From: Bacillus sp. AFS088145
GTDB lineage: Bacteria > Bacillota > Bacilli > Bacillales > Bacillaceae_G
Assembly (NCBI RefSeq): GCF_002564465.1
Contig: NZ_NUUX01000010.1
Coordinates: 1 to 64,000, forward strand
Direction: 5' to 3'
DNA: 64,000 nt
The position numbers and the translations under genes are program-made. This document shows, in pieces, positions 10,434 through 19,134 of this stretch; position 1 is the stretch's first letter; every line of letters starts with the position of its first letter. A model generated the notes under the pieces. The model saw only the letters and a list, made by a program, of their open reading frames with translations, searched no databases and was not told where the DNA came from.

Positions 10434-10486
10434 AAAAAAGGTTCTAATAGGTTTATTTGAAAACCTAAATTGAGAACCTTTTTTTA
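10434..10486 (+). terminator. Terminator of the Nudix gene
   Basis: AAAAAAGGTTCT pairs with AGAACCTTTTTT across an inner AGGTTT/AAACCT hairpin. It lies between convergent genes and may serve both strands. Confidence 0.8.
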
Positions 10487-10511
10487 TAGAGGTAAATAAT
10501 TTATACTTTTG

Positions 10512-11120
10512 TTACTTTAAAAGCATACGATCAATATACGATTTAATAGCTTCAATATTACCAGATACTTGTTCTTCTCTTTGTTCATCTTTTTTTATTT
10601 TATCTAATGATTTTTCTAGAATCGTTTTTGCTTCCGATTGAGGGATTACAACTACTCCATCTGCATCACCAACAATGATATCACCTGGGATAACCGATGT
10701 ACCTCCACATGATATTGGAATATTAATATCACCTACCCCAATTTTTCCACTTGCAGCTACGGTAGTTCCTTTACAGAATACCGGGAAATTTAATTTTTTA
10801 ATACCGCATATATCCCGGATTACCCCATCAACAACTATTGCACTAACACCCATTGTTTGTGCCATTCCAACAACAAAATCCCCTGCAATTGCCCGGTATC
10901 GATCCCCTTTTGCATCGATTACGATCACATCACCTGGATTTGCTTCACGAATTGCCTTCAAAACAGCTAAGTTATCGCCAACAGGGATTTTAACAGTCAG
11001 TGCTCTTCCAGCAAATCTATAATCTTCTTTTAAAGGCTTTATTGACGGATCCATATTATTTAGTCCATCCATTACGTCTGAAATACAAGTTGTTGGTATA
11101 ATTTTAAATTGATTAATAAT
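10512..11120 (-). CDS. RraA-like protein (HMG/oxaloacetate aldolase family), probable ATT start
   Basis: Family signatures: GDVIVIDAKGD, AIVVDGVIRD (the metal-site Arg-Asp) and GDIIVGDADGVVVIP. The fold is shared by 4-hydroxy-4-methyl-2-oxoglutarate aldolases and RraA. The first in-frame ATG is at 11072, but the 16 codons upstream read IINQFKIIPTTCISDV, the normal N terminus of this family (helix then IPTTCISDVMDGL). No ATG, GTG or TTG opens it; a strong AAAGGGAGAG lies 8 bases before ATT at 11118-11120. So either translation starts at AUU, as in infC, or the start was lost. From ATG 11072 the protein is 186 residues and lacks the first helix. Confidence 0.82.
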   Translation of the reverse strand: MINQFKIIPTTCISDVMDGLNNMDPSIKPLKEDYRFAGRALTVKIPVGDNLAVLKAIREANPGDVIVIDAKGDRYRAIAGDFVVGMAQTMGVSAIVVDGVIRDICGIKKLNFPVFCKGTTVAASGKIGVGDINIPISCGGTSVIPGDIIVGDADGVVVIPQSEAKTILEKSLDKIKKDEQREEQVSGNIEAIKSYIDRMLLK

Positions 11121-11540
11121 AGAAATCTCTCCCTTTTAAATCATTTATTTAATGAAATTATATAAATAATTTGATCTCGTGAGAATTTCGAAAACATTAT
11201 TAAGCTTGATAAAAAATAATTATTGAATTAAGAAAGGTTGAAATAGATTAATATCGAATAAAATAAGTTGATAATAAAAAATAGTTTAATCTTTAAATAT
11301 CTTGAATTTAAACATCATGTAATTAAGATCTGATTGAAGTGAAATCAAGTTATTTTCAAAAAAAAAAAGTTTATGAAGTCCATTAAGTTTCACTATATTA
11401 TTAATATTTTAGATTAGTCTATTTTTAGACCAGTCCTTTTTTAATTAAGAGGATGCCTAAGAATGTAACATGATTGACTTCATTATTTAATATATCGATA
11501 TATCCTTGTATAGTAACATTTAATTAAGGAGTTGAGGTGC
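11121..11540. other. Divergent intergenic region
   Basis: It separates the minus-strand rraA-like gene from the plus-strand gene at 11541. A/T-rich and without a gene; no confident promoter hexamers beyond generic A/T-rich boxes. Confidence 0.4.
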
Positions 11541-12152
11541 TTGAGAAACAAAACTAAATACGTCTATTTAACACACAAGGTTCAAATAGAATCTACTGAA
11601 AAACTGGAAAAGCTATCCCAACTTACAGGGAAAACTAGTGCAGAATTAATCGAAAAAATGATAGAAGAAATGTATGACCTACATATAAATTCAAAAGAAA
11701 ATGAAGAAAATCTTGATGAAGTTCTTAACGATGAAAATTTATTTGAAGATATTACAGATCAAGAAATAAGAGATGCAGAGCTAAGATGGCGAAACTCCAA
11801 ACAAGGTATTAAAGATTTTAGTCAAAGAATGGAAGATTGGAAGAAAGAAGAAAAAAGGAAAAATGCTGAGAAAGCAAAAGAATATAAAAAGAAGATAGTT
11901 GATTGGGCTAGAGTCTGGGAAGAGTATTTAAGAAATTATTCTACTTCTATCAAAAAAAATAAAAAACATAATTTCAAGTATTTCAATCCGAATGATAGTG
12001 CTGAGGTTTGGAAGAAACAGATGAGGGAATATACAAAGCTTTGGCACCCTGATTATGCACCAGACCATGGAAATCCTCAAAAATTTGGTGAAATGAAAGC
12101 TGAATATGATATTTTAAAAGGTAAAATTCCAACTGAAGAATATAGTTTATAA
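11541..12152 (+). CDS. Protein with RHH-like N terminus and degenerate J-domain-like C terminus
   Basis: A 203-residue charged protein. Residues 1-50 (YLTHKVQIESTEKLEKLSQL, then TGKTSAELIEKMIEEMYDL) look like a ribbon-helix-helix segment: one strand and two helices. Residues 60-125 are a Glu/Lys-rich, probably coiled helix. The C terminus has LWHPDYAPDHGNPQKFGEMK followed by AEYDILKGK: an HPD motif (His169-Asp171) and a following helix resembling helix III of DnaJ J-domains. It may recruit DnaK; no Gly/Phe or zinc region is present. TTG 11541 is chosen because AAGGAG lies 9 bases upstream. Function unknown. Confidence 0.62.
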   Translation: MRNKTKYVYLTHKVQIESTEKLEKLSQLTGKTSAELIEKMIEEMYDLHINSKENEENLDEVLNDENLFEDITDQEIRDAELRWRNSKQGIKDFSQRMEDWKKEEKRKNAEKAKEYKKKIVDWARVWEEYLRNYSTSIKKNKKHNFKYFNPNDSAEVWKKQMREYTKLWHPDYAPDHGNPQKFGEMKAEYDILKGKIPTEEYSL

Positions 12153-12213
12153 ATTTATTGGTATTACATATAAAGATTCAAATGGATGGTTTCGATTTAT
12201 AAAAATAGTAAAA

Positions 12214-12243
12214 AGTAGTGGAACTAAACAACGTTCCACTACT
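12214..12243 (-). terminator. Terminator of the small minus-strand gene
   Basis: AGTAGTGGAAC pairs with GTTCCACTACT. The T-rich tail lies on the minus strand. Confidence 0.75.
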
Positions 12244-12260
12244 CATTTAACCTACTTTAT

Positions 12261-12449
12261 TTAATCTTCTTTTGCACTATCCTCAGCAATTACTCGTAGT
12301 TCTTGATAAAAAATATCATGATTACATTCTGGATTTTCAGCTTGTTTATATTTGTCTACAATTTCAAGTAATTCACCAGTATCTCCTTTAGCATTGATAA
12401 TTTCCAAAATTTGATTCATATCATCAGTATATTCATCTTCTTTTTTCAT
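12261..12449 (-). CDS. Small acidic hypothetical protein, 62 residues
   Basis: It has a strong start (GGAGG 7 bases before ATG) and its own terminator. The protein is helical and acidic (MKKEDEYTDDMNQILEIINA), with single Cys and His residues in ENPECNHD. No family recognised. Confidence 0.62.
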   Translation of the reverse strand: MKKEDEYTDDMNQILEIINAKGDTGELLEIVDKYKQAENPECNHDIFYQELRVIAEDSAKED

Positions 12450-12763
12450 TACAGATCCTCCTTCACATTTAGATGTTAATTATTATTTACTAGCTTTATG
12501 AAAAAAATAGATCGTTTTTTGAATTAGATAGACATCTAATGAAAGATTGAAGCTAGAAATTCTTACAAACCCCACCATTTTTATAAAGTGTTGTTCTTGG
12601 CCGGGCATTTCATTTTAAATTAATATTAAAATTTGAATTTTCTAGCGGAATAGTATAATTTGGATAGTAATTATGTTTACGAAAATACTATTGATTAACT
12701 ATATATTGGAATAAATAGTAAAATCTTAATCATAAATGACCGAAAAATGGTGGGGGATTAAAA
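12450..12763. other. Divergent intergenic region before the PatB-like gene
   Basis: A/T-rich, 314 bases, no gene. It must hold the promoters of both flanking genes, but no pair of hexamers is convincing. Confidence 0.4.
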
Positions 12764-13942
12764 ATGAACTTTAACTTTAATGAAGAACATAATAGAAAAA
12801 ATACAAATAGTACAAAGTGGGACTCAGTTGATCGTGTATTTGGATGTACGGATGTACTACCTTTATGGGTTGCTGATATGGATTTTGCTTGTGCACCCGG
12901 GATTGTAGAGGCTATTACGAAACGAGCTCAACATCCTATTTATGGTTATGGACATATACCTGAAGAATTTTTTGAATCAGCAATGAATTGGGCAAGTAAA
13001 CGTTATAATACTTCGATTAAAAGAGAATGGTTAACAAATATACCTGGTGTGGTACCAGCATTAAATTTAGCCATTGATGCTTTCACAAAACCAGGTGATG
13101 AAATCATCATTCAGCCACCCGTTTACTTTCCATTTTTCAGTACAATTAGAAATAATGGAAGAAACATCGTTGAAAATTCTTTAATTGAAGAAGATGGTTA
13201 TTACTATATGGATTTAGAAGATCTAGAAAATAAAATTACTTCAAAAACTAAAATGATTATTCTATGTAGCCCTGCAAATCCTGTTGGAAGAGTCTGGACG
13301 AAAGAGGAATTATCAGGTTTATTTGAAATATGTAAAAGGAATAAAATCGTTGTAATAGCAGACGAAATTCATGCTGATTTAGTCTACAAGAAAGGTAGTC
13401 ACATACCTTTTTATTCATTAAATGAAGATGCAGCAAATATGAGTATTACATTTATGTCGCCAAGCAAAACATTCAATATTGCAGGCTTATTTTCGTCACT
13501 TGCTGTTATTCCAAATCAAGATTTATTTACAGAGTTTTCTCATGCGATTGCTCGTTCTAGTTTAGAAAACTTAAATATTTTTGGAATTGAGGCGGTAATA
13601 GCAGCGTATAACGAAGGTGAAAATTGGCTTGATGAATTATTGATTTATTTAAAAGGAAACGCGGAGTTCATATATAATTATTTAAAAACAAATATTCCAG
13701 AAGTAAAAATGAGAGTGACAGAAGCGACGTACTTAGGGTGGCTTGATTTTAGAGGTTTAGGCCTAAGAGGTGACCAATTAAACGAATTTATGATTAATGA
13801 TGCTAAATTAGGTTTAAATGAAGGTCGCGGTTTTGGAATAAATGGGGATGGTTTTATGAGATTGAATTACGCTTGTACACGTAAAACATTAGAAGAAGCC
13901 ATGACACGATTAGAGAAAGCTGTAAAAGCTAGTAAGAAATAG
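12764..13942 (+). CDS. MalY/PatB-type PLP-dependent C-S beta-lyase
   Basis: A 392-residue fold-type I aminotransferase-like enzyme. The PLP lysine is Lys235 in SPSKTFNIAGL; other marks are PLWVADMDF near the N terminus, typical of the MalY/PatB branch, CSPANPVGRVW, and ADEIHADLVY. PatB-type enzymes cleave cystathionine or other cysteine thioethers to a thiol, pyruvate and ammonia. Full length for the family. GTGGGGG precedes the ATG. It is followed by a VOC protein (16-base gap) and an APH-like kinase (45-base gap), probably one operon. Confidence 0.9.
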   Translation: MNFNFNEEHNRKNTNSTKWDSVDRVFGCTDVLPLWVADMDFACAPGIVEAITKRAQHPIYGYGHIPEEFFESAMNWASKRYNTSIKREWLTNIPGVVPALNLAIDAFTKPGDEIIIQPPVYFPFFSTIRNNGRNIVENSLIEEDGYYYMDLEDLENKITSKTKMIILCSPANPVGRVWTKEELSGLFEICKRNKIVVIADEIHADLVYKKGSHIPFYSLNEDAANMSITFMSPSKTFNIAGLFSSLAVIPNQDLFTEFSHAIARSSLENLNIFGIEAVIAAYNEGENWLDELLIYLKGNAEFIYNYLKTNIPEVKMRVTEATYLGWLDFRGLGLRGDQLNEFMINDAKLGLNEGRGFGINGDGFMRLNYACTRKTLEEAMTRLEKAVKASKK

Positions 13943-13958
13943 AGAAGGAGATGGCATT

Positions 13959-14408
13959 ATGACGTTAAAAATAACACCATGTATTGTTATGAGTGGGAAT
14001 GCTAAAGAAGCAGTTCATTTTTATGAAAAAGAACTTGAAGCAGAAGTTCTAAATATACAAACATACGGTGAAATGCCAATACCTTGTCCAGAAGCATTAA
14101 AAAATAGTGTTGCAAATGCAATTTTAAAAATCGGAGAAAGTGACCTTATGTTATTTGATGCCCCTATTCAAACGAATTCGAATATGGACAATGATTTTCA
14201 ACAAAATGCACCTAATTATCAAAATAGAAAAGTAGAAGTCACGATTAATCTTTCAATCGATAGCGTAGAAAAAACAAAGCGCATTTTTAATTCATTAAAA
14301 CAAGATGGCCATGTTATTGCCCCGTTAGAAGCAGTACCATTTAGTCCCGCATTCGGAACAGTTACAGACAAGTTCGGCGTTACATTCATATTGATCACTC
14401 AAAAGTAA
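13959..14408 (+). CDS. VOC superfamily protein (PhnB/YjdN-like)
   Basis: A 149-residue glyoxalase-fold protein with the PhnB-type opening ITPCIVMSGNAKEAVHFYEK and the closing FGTVTDKFGVTFIL. The Glu-rich middle and ITPCI start fit the 3-demethylubiquinone-like subgroup of unknown substrate. AAGGAG precedes the ATG; it sits in an operon with the PatB-like gene. Confidence 0.85.
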   Translation: MTLKITPCIVMSGNAKEAVHFYEKELEAEVLNIQTYGEMPIPCPEALKNSVANAILKIGESDLMLFDAPIQTNSNMDNDFQQNAPNYQNRKVEVTINLSIDSVEKTKRIFNSLKQDGHVIAPLEAVPFSPAFGTVTDKFGVTFILITQK

Positions 14409-14453
14409 AATACAAATAATTTTTTAGTTTGATAGCAAAAATGGGGAGATTAG

Positions 14454-15332
14454 ATGGATAAAATAAATGTTGAATTAGTAAAACAATTAATTAATGAACA
14501 ATTTCCAATTTGGTCTCACTTAGAAATAAAGCCTGTAGAATTAAGTGGAAACGATAACAGAACGTTTCATTTAGGGGATAAGATGAGTGTAAGATTACCA
14601 AGCGCAGAATGTTATGTCCCTCAGGTTGAAAAAGAGCATAAGTGGTTACCCATTTTAGCGAATAAACTAAGTTTACAAGTTTCTAAACCGTTAGCAAAAG
14701 GAAATCCTAGTAAATACTATCCTTGGCCTTGGACAATCAATGAATGGATTGATGGAGAATCTTTAAATAAAGAAAATATAAGTGATTTAAGTCAATTTGC
14801 AAAAGATTTAGGGCAATTTTTAAAGGAGTTCCAGTCAATTGATGCTAATGGAGGACCGATTGCAGGAAAGCATAATTTCTTTAGAGGTGGAAACTTAGCT
14901 GTTTACGACCAAGAAACTAGGGATTCAATAGAACAAACAAAAGAGTTTTTTAACAAAGATTTATTAACAGAAATTTGGGAAACAGCACTCAGTTCCAAAT
15001 GGGAGTATGAACCAGTATGGGTGCATGGCGATATTGCGCCTGGAAACTTACTTGTTAAAAATGGAAAGCTATGTGCGGTCATTGATTTTGGAATACTAGG
15101 AGTAGGTGATCCATCATGTGATGCAGCAATGGCATGGACATTTTTTGATACTGATAGTAGAAACGTTTTTAAAAAGGTTCTAAACTTTGATGAAAATACT
15201 TGGAATAGAGCGAGAGGTTGGGCTCTATGGAAGGCTTTAATTACATTTAATGTAAATAAAGATCATTCTACAACGATAAGAGAAGAATCATTTAATACGA
15301 TAAATGTCATCATGAATGATTTTAAATCTTGA
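14454..15332 (+). CDS. Aminoglycoside phosphotransferase (APH) family kinase
   Basis: A 292-residue protein kinase-like fold. The catalytic loop is VHGDIAPGNLLV (His191-Asp193) and the metal-binding DFG-like IDFG has its Asp at 211. This family includes aminoglycoside kinases and many metabolite kinases; nothing here tells which, so no resistance claim is made. GGGGAG precedes the ATG. Last gene of the likely PatB-VOC-APH operon; terminator follows. Confidence 0.85.
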   Translation: MDKINVELVKQLINEQFPIWSHLEIKPVELSGNDNRTFHLGDKMSVRLPSAECYVPQVEKEHKWLPILANKLSLQVSKPLAKGNPSKYYPWPWTINEWIDGESLNKENISDLSQFAKDLGQFLKEFQSIDANGGPIAGKHNFFRGGNLAVYDQETRDSIEQTKEFFNKDLLTEIWETALSSKWEYEPVWVHGDIAPGNLLVKNGKLCAVIDFGILGVGDPSCDAAMAWTFFDTDSRNVFKKVLNFDENTWNRARGWALWKALITFNVNKDHSTTIREESFNTINVIMNDFKS

Positions 15333-15342
15333 TGAAAAATTT

Positions 15343-15372
15343 ACGAGTTGCCTAATAGCAGCTCGTTTTTTT
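15343..15372 (+). terminator. Terminator of the PatB-VOC-APH operon
   Basis: ACGAGTTGC pairs with GCAGCTCGT (one G-T pair) and is followed by T7. Confidence 0.8.
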
Positions 15373-15533
15373 GTATCTTGAAACTTCACAGATAGTGCAA
15401 ATAAAAAAGTTGTAACTGCAAATAAGCTACCAATTATGAATAAATAGAATAAAAACCACAAAAATTAATAGAAATAATAATTAAAAAGACTTTAAAATCG
15501 ATTAAAATAAACAAATATACTGTAAAAATAGAT

Positions 15534-15564
15534 TAGAGAAGACGAAAAGTCCTTCTCTATTTTT
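15534..15564 (+). terminator. Terminator-like hairpin without an upstream gene
   Basis: TAGAGAAGAC pairs with GTCCTTCTCTA (one bulge) and is followed by T5. There is no open frame between it and the previous terminator at 15343-15372, so it could end a small RNA or be a relic. The interval 15373-15533 is otherwise A/T-rich without a supported gene. Confidence 0.5.
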
Positions 15565-15667
15565 ATGGTAAAAAGTTATCGCAAAGTAAGAGCATAAGTA
15601 AATGATCTTTAAATAAACATGAAAGTATGGAATCTTGTTCATACTAATGTTGGGGTGAGATACGACT

Positions 15668-16645
15668 ATGATCCAAAAATTACTAGCTAGTTTTTTATTA
15701 ATGACGCAATCAGTTGAACTTCCTGACAGCTTAACTGTTATTCAGCAGGGCCATCCGATTGCTGTAGTTAATCGCGAAGATTTTACAATGTCACTTCCAG
15801 GTACACCAATGATAAACGATAAAAAGTTTAATCAATTTATTGAAAAACTTGATCAACAAATTTACCGTAACCCTATAAATGCGACAATCAATGAACAAGG
15901 TAGGATTGTACCAGGACAGGTAGGATACAGGCTTTATAAAAAAGAGTTTAGGGATAAATTTACAACATATTTTTATAGTAAAGGTCCTTCTAAAATTGAA
16001 GTACCAGAGTTAGATATTTATCCTAAAGTCGATAGTGAATTATTAGCTCATATAAGGATTCAACAAATTGGACAATATGTAACCTACTTTAATTCGAATA
16101 ATAAAAGTCGGGTGCATAATATTTCACTTGCAGCAAAAGCAATTGATAATTACGTAGTTTTCCCAAATGAAGTTTTTTCTTTTAATAAGGTAGTAGGAGA
16201 GAGAAGTGGAGCAAAGGGATACAAACGTGCACCGATCATTGTAAAGGGTGAATTGTCTGAAGGAGTAGGAGGAGGTATATGTCAAGTGTCCTCTACTCTA
16301 TTTAATGCAGTAGATCGCGCTGGTCTAAAAATTATTGAAAGATATACCCATAGTAGACGAGTTCCATATGTACCAGCAGGGCGTGATGCTACTGTTAGTT
16401 GGTATGGACCAGACTTCCGTTTTCAAAATAAATATAATCAGCCCATTCTAATTCGAGCAAAACAATATGGTGGAAGTATGATTGTTACGCTTCATTCTTC
16501 CGATGTAATCAATTATGAAGTAAGAAATGTCCCTATAGCTCCAACTCGTTTACCAGAAGAAATAAATACAGAAGATGACAAACATTCTTCAAATCCTTCT
16601 AGAAAAGGAAAAATAATTCCACCGCATAAGTCTGTAGGGGATTAA
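15668..16645 (+). CDS. VanW family protein
   Basis: A 325-residue protein with the VanW domain at about residues 160-275: FSFNKVVGERSGAKGY, GGGICQVSSTLFNAV, and RDATVSWYGPDFRFQNKYN. The N-terminal hydrophobic stretch (IQKLLASFLLM) may be a short signal or anchor. VanW-like proteins are found near vancomycin-resistance genes and in many spore-formers (B. subtilis YoaR); their biochemical role is unknown. TTGGGGTGAG precedes the ATG. Single-gene transcript with its own terminator. Confidence 0.87.
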   Translation: MIQKLLASFLLMTQSVELPDSLTVIQQGHPIAVVNREDFTMSLPGTPMINDKKFNQFIEKLDQQIYRNPINATINEQGRIVPGQVGYRLYKKEFRDKFTTYFYSKGPSKIEVPELDIYPKVDSELLAHIRIQQIGQYVTYFNSNNKSRVHNISLAAKAIDNYVVFPNEVFSFNKVVGERSGAKGYKRAPIIVKGELSEGVGGGICQVSSTLFNAVDRAGLKIIERYTHSRRVPYVPAGRDATVSWYGPDFRFQNKYNQPILIRAKQYGGSMIVTLHSSDVINYEVRNVPIAPTRLPEEINTEDDKHSSNPSRKGKIIPPHKSVGD

Positions 16646-16664
16646 AAATTAATACATACTAAGT

Positions 16665-16704
16665 AAACCCCACAAGGGAAATGAAAGATCCTTGAGGGGT
16701 TTTT
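16665..16704 (+). terminator. Terminator of the VanW gene
   Basis: AAACCCC..CAAGG pairs with CCTTG..GGGGTTT, followed by T5. Confidence 0.8.
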
Positions 16705-16828
16705 GTGTTTTTTATGAATTAGGATCATTATGGATAAAAAATAATGAAAGTCTAATCTTTCAACACTAGACTTATAGAAACTAAGGATTTAGAATTATAA
16801 GAAAGATTTGAAAACAAAGGAGAATTGC

Positions 16829-18103
16829 ATGACAAAAATAAATGTATTATTTGATTCGAAGGATATGGAACGAAATACATTACCTTATTACTACGATTAC
16901 GGAAAGATCATTTCAACTATTCAAAGTCAGCTAATTGATACTTTTGGAGTAGATTTTCAAATGTATTCAGATGAGGATACTACAAATGAAATTTGGGAAA
17001 TTCTAGAAGAAGATCTTAAAGAAGAATCGAGTGAAGTTCAATTAATCAGCCATATTTATAATGAACTTGAAACAAAAACTATTTCTTCGAATCACACTGA
17101 TAAAAAATTGGAACTGATCATTAAGCCAAGGGTTGAAAATGGATTGTATTATTATCCGAATTACGGAGTAGCTTTATCGAAAGCGATGATATTTGAAGCG
17201 GATAATCAATATAATAGAGACCTGATTTTTGCTAAAAATGATTCATGTCTTTCATCCTTTTTTCAATACGTACTAAAAAGAAAACGAGATTATATTAAAA
17301 ATTATGTAACAGTCTATACAGATACAGATGATGGTGTAGAAACATCAATTGAAAATATTACCAAAATGGTTAGTAGAGAAGATGTATTTTTAGAAGAATC
17401 ATTAAAAAGAGAAATTTATCGATCAATAGACCATTTCTTTAATGAAGGTCGAGATTTCTTTAGAACATATGATATCCCATATAAACGAGGTTTTTTATTA
17501 TATGGAAATCCTGGAAATGGAAAAACAACATTAGTAAAATCAATTGCAAGTAGTATTAACGCACCTGTTGCATATTGGCAAATTACTGAATACACATCAA
17601 GTTACACAATTAAAGAGGTTTTTAGTTCAGTGTTAAAATTAACGCCAATGGTACTAGTTATCGAGGATATTGACAGTATGCCTCCTTCGGTTCGCTCAGT
17701 ATTCCTAAACACAATCGATGGGGCAACTTCTAAAGAAGGTTTATTTTTAATTGGAACGACTAATTATCCTGAAAAAATCGATCCAGCTTTAATGAACCGC
17801 TCCGGTAGATTTGATCGAGCATATGAAATTAAACAACCAACAAAAGAAATGCGTTCAGACTACTTACAAAAGAAAAAATTAAATCGAATTTTAAATAATG
17901 AAGAATTACAGCTACTAATCGATTCAACAAATGACTTCTCTTATGCTCAATTAAATGAGTTATATATTTCAATCATAATTGAGTGGGACTGTGAACAAAA
18001 AGTAGATATCATTCGAGTATGCGACGATATGAGATCAAGTTTACGTAAACAAAAAAAGCAAAATTGGGAAAAGAATCAAACTGTGGGGTTTTCTTTTGAA
18101 TAA
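16829..18103 (+). CDS. AAA ATPase, BCS1/CDC48-like core
   Basis: A 424-residue protein with an uncharacterised N-terminal domain of about 190 residues and one AAA module. Walker A is GNPGNGKT at 226-233, Walker B is VLVIEDID with Glu279-Asp280, and the second region of homology has arginine fingers in MNRSGRFDRAYEI. The single classical AAA module with pore-loop-like aromatic residues suggests a hexameric unfoldase or remodelling ATPase. ATG 16829 has AAAGGAG 6 bases upstream; the TTG at 16808 has none. Partner and substrate unknown. Confidence 0.85.
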   Translation: MTKINVLFDSKDMERNTLPYYYDYGKIISTIQSQLIDTFGVDFQMYSDEDTTNEIWEILEEDLKEESSEVQLISHIYNELETKTISSNHTDKKLELIIKPRVENGLYYYPNYGVALSKAMIFEADNQYNRDLIFAKNDSCLSSFFQYVLKRKRDYIKNYVTVYTDTDDGVETSIENITKMVSREDVFLEESLKREIYRSIDHFFNEGRDFFRTYDIPYKRGFLLYGNPGNGKTTLVKSIASSINAPVAYWQITEYTSSYTIKEVFSSVLKLTPMVLVIEDIDSMPPSVRSVFLNTIDGATSKEGLFLIGTTNYPEKIDPALMNRSGRFDRAYEIKQPTKEMRSDYLQKKKLNRILNNEELQLLIDSTNDFSYAQLNELYISIIIEWDCEQKVDIIRVCDDMRSSLRKQKKQNWEKNQTVGFSFE

Positions 18104-18273
18104 TTGATTTTATTATTTCATGTAATAATTATGAGGGCCTTAACTCTGTTGATTTCCTTATTTAGCTAAATGGAAGTTTAGCTTAATAAAGATAGTTGTA
18201 AAATGATGTAAAAAGAGGCAAATTAAATGTTAATACTATCTTCTATGGTAAGAAGAACTAAGGAGATGACAAT

Positions 18274-18612
18274 ATGTCAGAAGATGAATTATTCTCAAAT
18301 AAGGCATCTAATGTTTATGAAATATATTCAAAAATCCTCGATTTATTGAAAGAAATAGGTGCATTTAAAATTGAGTTTAAAAAGACCTCTATTCATCTTT
18401 TGAATAAATTTTCTTTTGGAGGAGTTCATCCAAAAAAGAAATGGTTAGATTTTAATTTAGTGACAAACCACCAAATTGAACACGAAAAGATTACTAAAAT
18501 TGAACAAGTTTCCAAAAACCGATTTCACAATAATTTTAGATTCCATAGTATAGACGATCTAAATCAAGAGTTTTTAGTTCTTTTAAAAGAATCATATCAT
18601 TTGATGTGTTAG
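18274..18612 (+). CDS. DUF5655-like protein
   Basis: A 112-residue protein following the DUF5655 pattern: a helical N terminus (LFSNKASNVYEIYSKIL), a strand-rich middle with KTSIHLLNKFSFGGVHPKK, and a C-terminal helix HSIDDLNQEFLVLLKESY. DUF5655 domains bind or modify unknown targets and often occur alone or on nucleases. AAGGAG precedes ATG by 8 bases. Confidence 0.78.
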   Translation: MSEDELFSNKASNVYEIYSKILDLLKEIGAFKIEFKKTSIHLLNKFSFGGVHPKKKWLDFNLVTNHQIEHEKITKIEQVSKNRFHNNFRFHSIDDLNQEFLVLLKESYHLMC

Positions 18613-18785
18613 TTATTATCAATGAATAGCAGTTTCTTAGGATTTATATCTGGTCTATATCTGTAATAGTAATGCTCCCGATTAAATTTGAAGATAAGCT
18701 CATTAACCAAAACAATTAATACTAATTTTTATATAATAATATTTCATTTCTTGTATTAATTTTTTACCAATATCACCTGTTTTTT

Positions 18786-18820
18786 AGAGAAACTCTTTCT
18801 CCTGTGAGTTTCTCTTTTTT
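18786..18820 (+). terminator. Terminator of the DUF5655 gene
   Basis: AGAGAAACTC and GAGTTTCTCT form a 10-base stem followed by T6. The rest of 18613-19134 carries no gene I can support; a weaker TTTTTACC/GGTAAAAA hairpin lies near 18995-19035. Confidence 0.8.
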
Positions 18821-19134
18821 ATTTTTAATCATCTAAAGCAGGCTTTAGTTAAACAACGTGATCAACGATTTTTGTCGGTCCTTTTTTATTGAACAAAATT
18901 GCAGTTTAGTTGAGAGAAATAAGCACCCATCCTGCTACTGAAATTTATAGCATAAAATGTGATATGAGTGTAATAGACCACTAGAAGAGCCGTTCTTTCT
19001 TTTTACCAGAAAAAACTTATCCTTGGGTAAAAATGTGGGATTATGGAGAAAAAAAGCTTATTAAGAAACAGACACTAAAAAAAATATAAATAATATATTG
19101 GAGATATCCCGTTTGAATGCTTGAGGAGGATATT

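Noticed and set aside
14454-15332. APH-family kinase as an aminoglycoside resistance gene
   Set aside because: Only the general kinase motifs are visible, and the neighbours (PatB-like lyase, VOC protein) point to metabolism; resistance cannot be claimed.
15300-15460. Minus-strand frame with a hydrophobic helix (FIIGSLFAVTTFLFALSVKF)
   Set aside because: It overlaps the APH gene end and its terminator, and has no ribosome binding site. A/T-rich DNA read in reverse often gives Phe/Leu-rich runs. It could be a remnant but cannot be supported.
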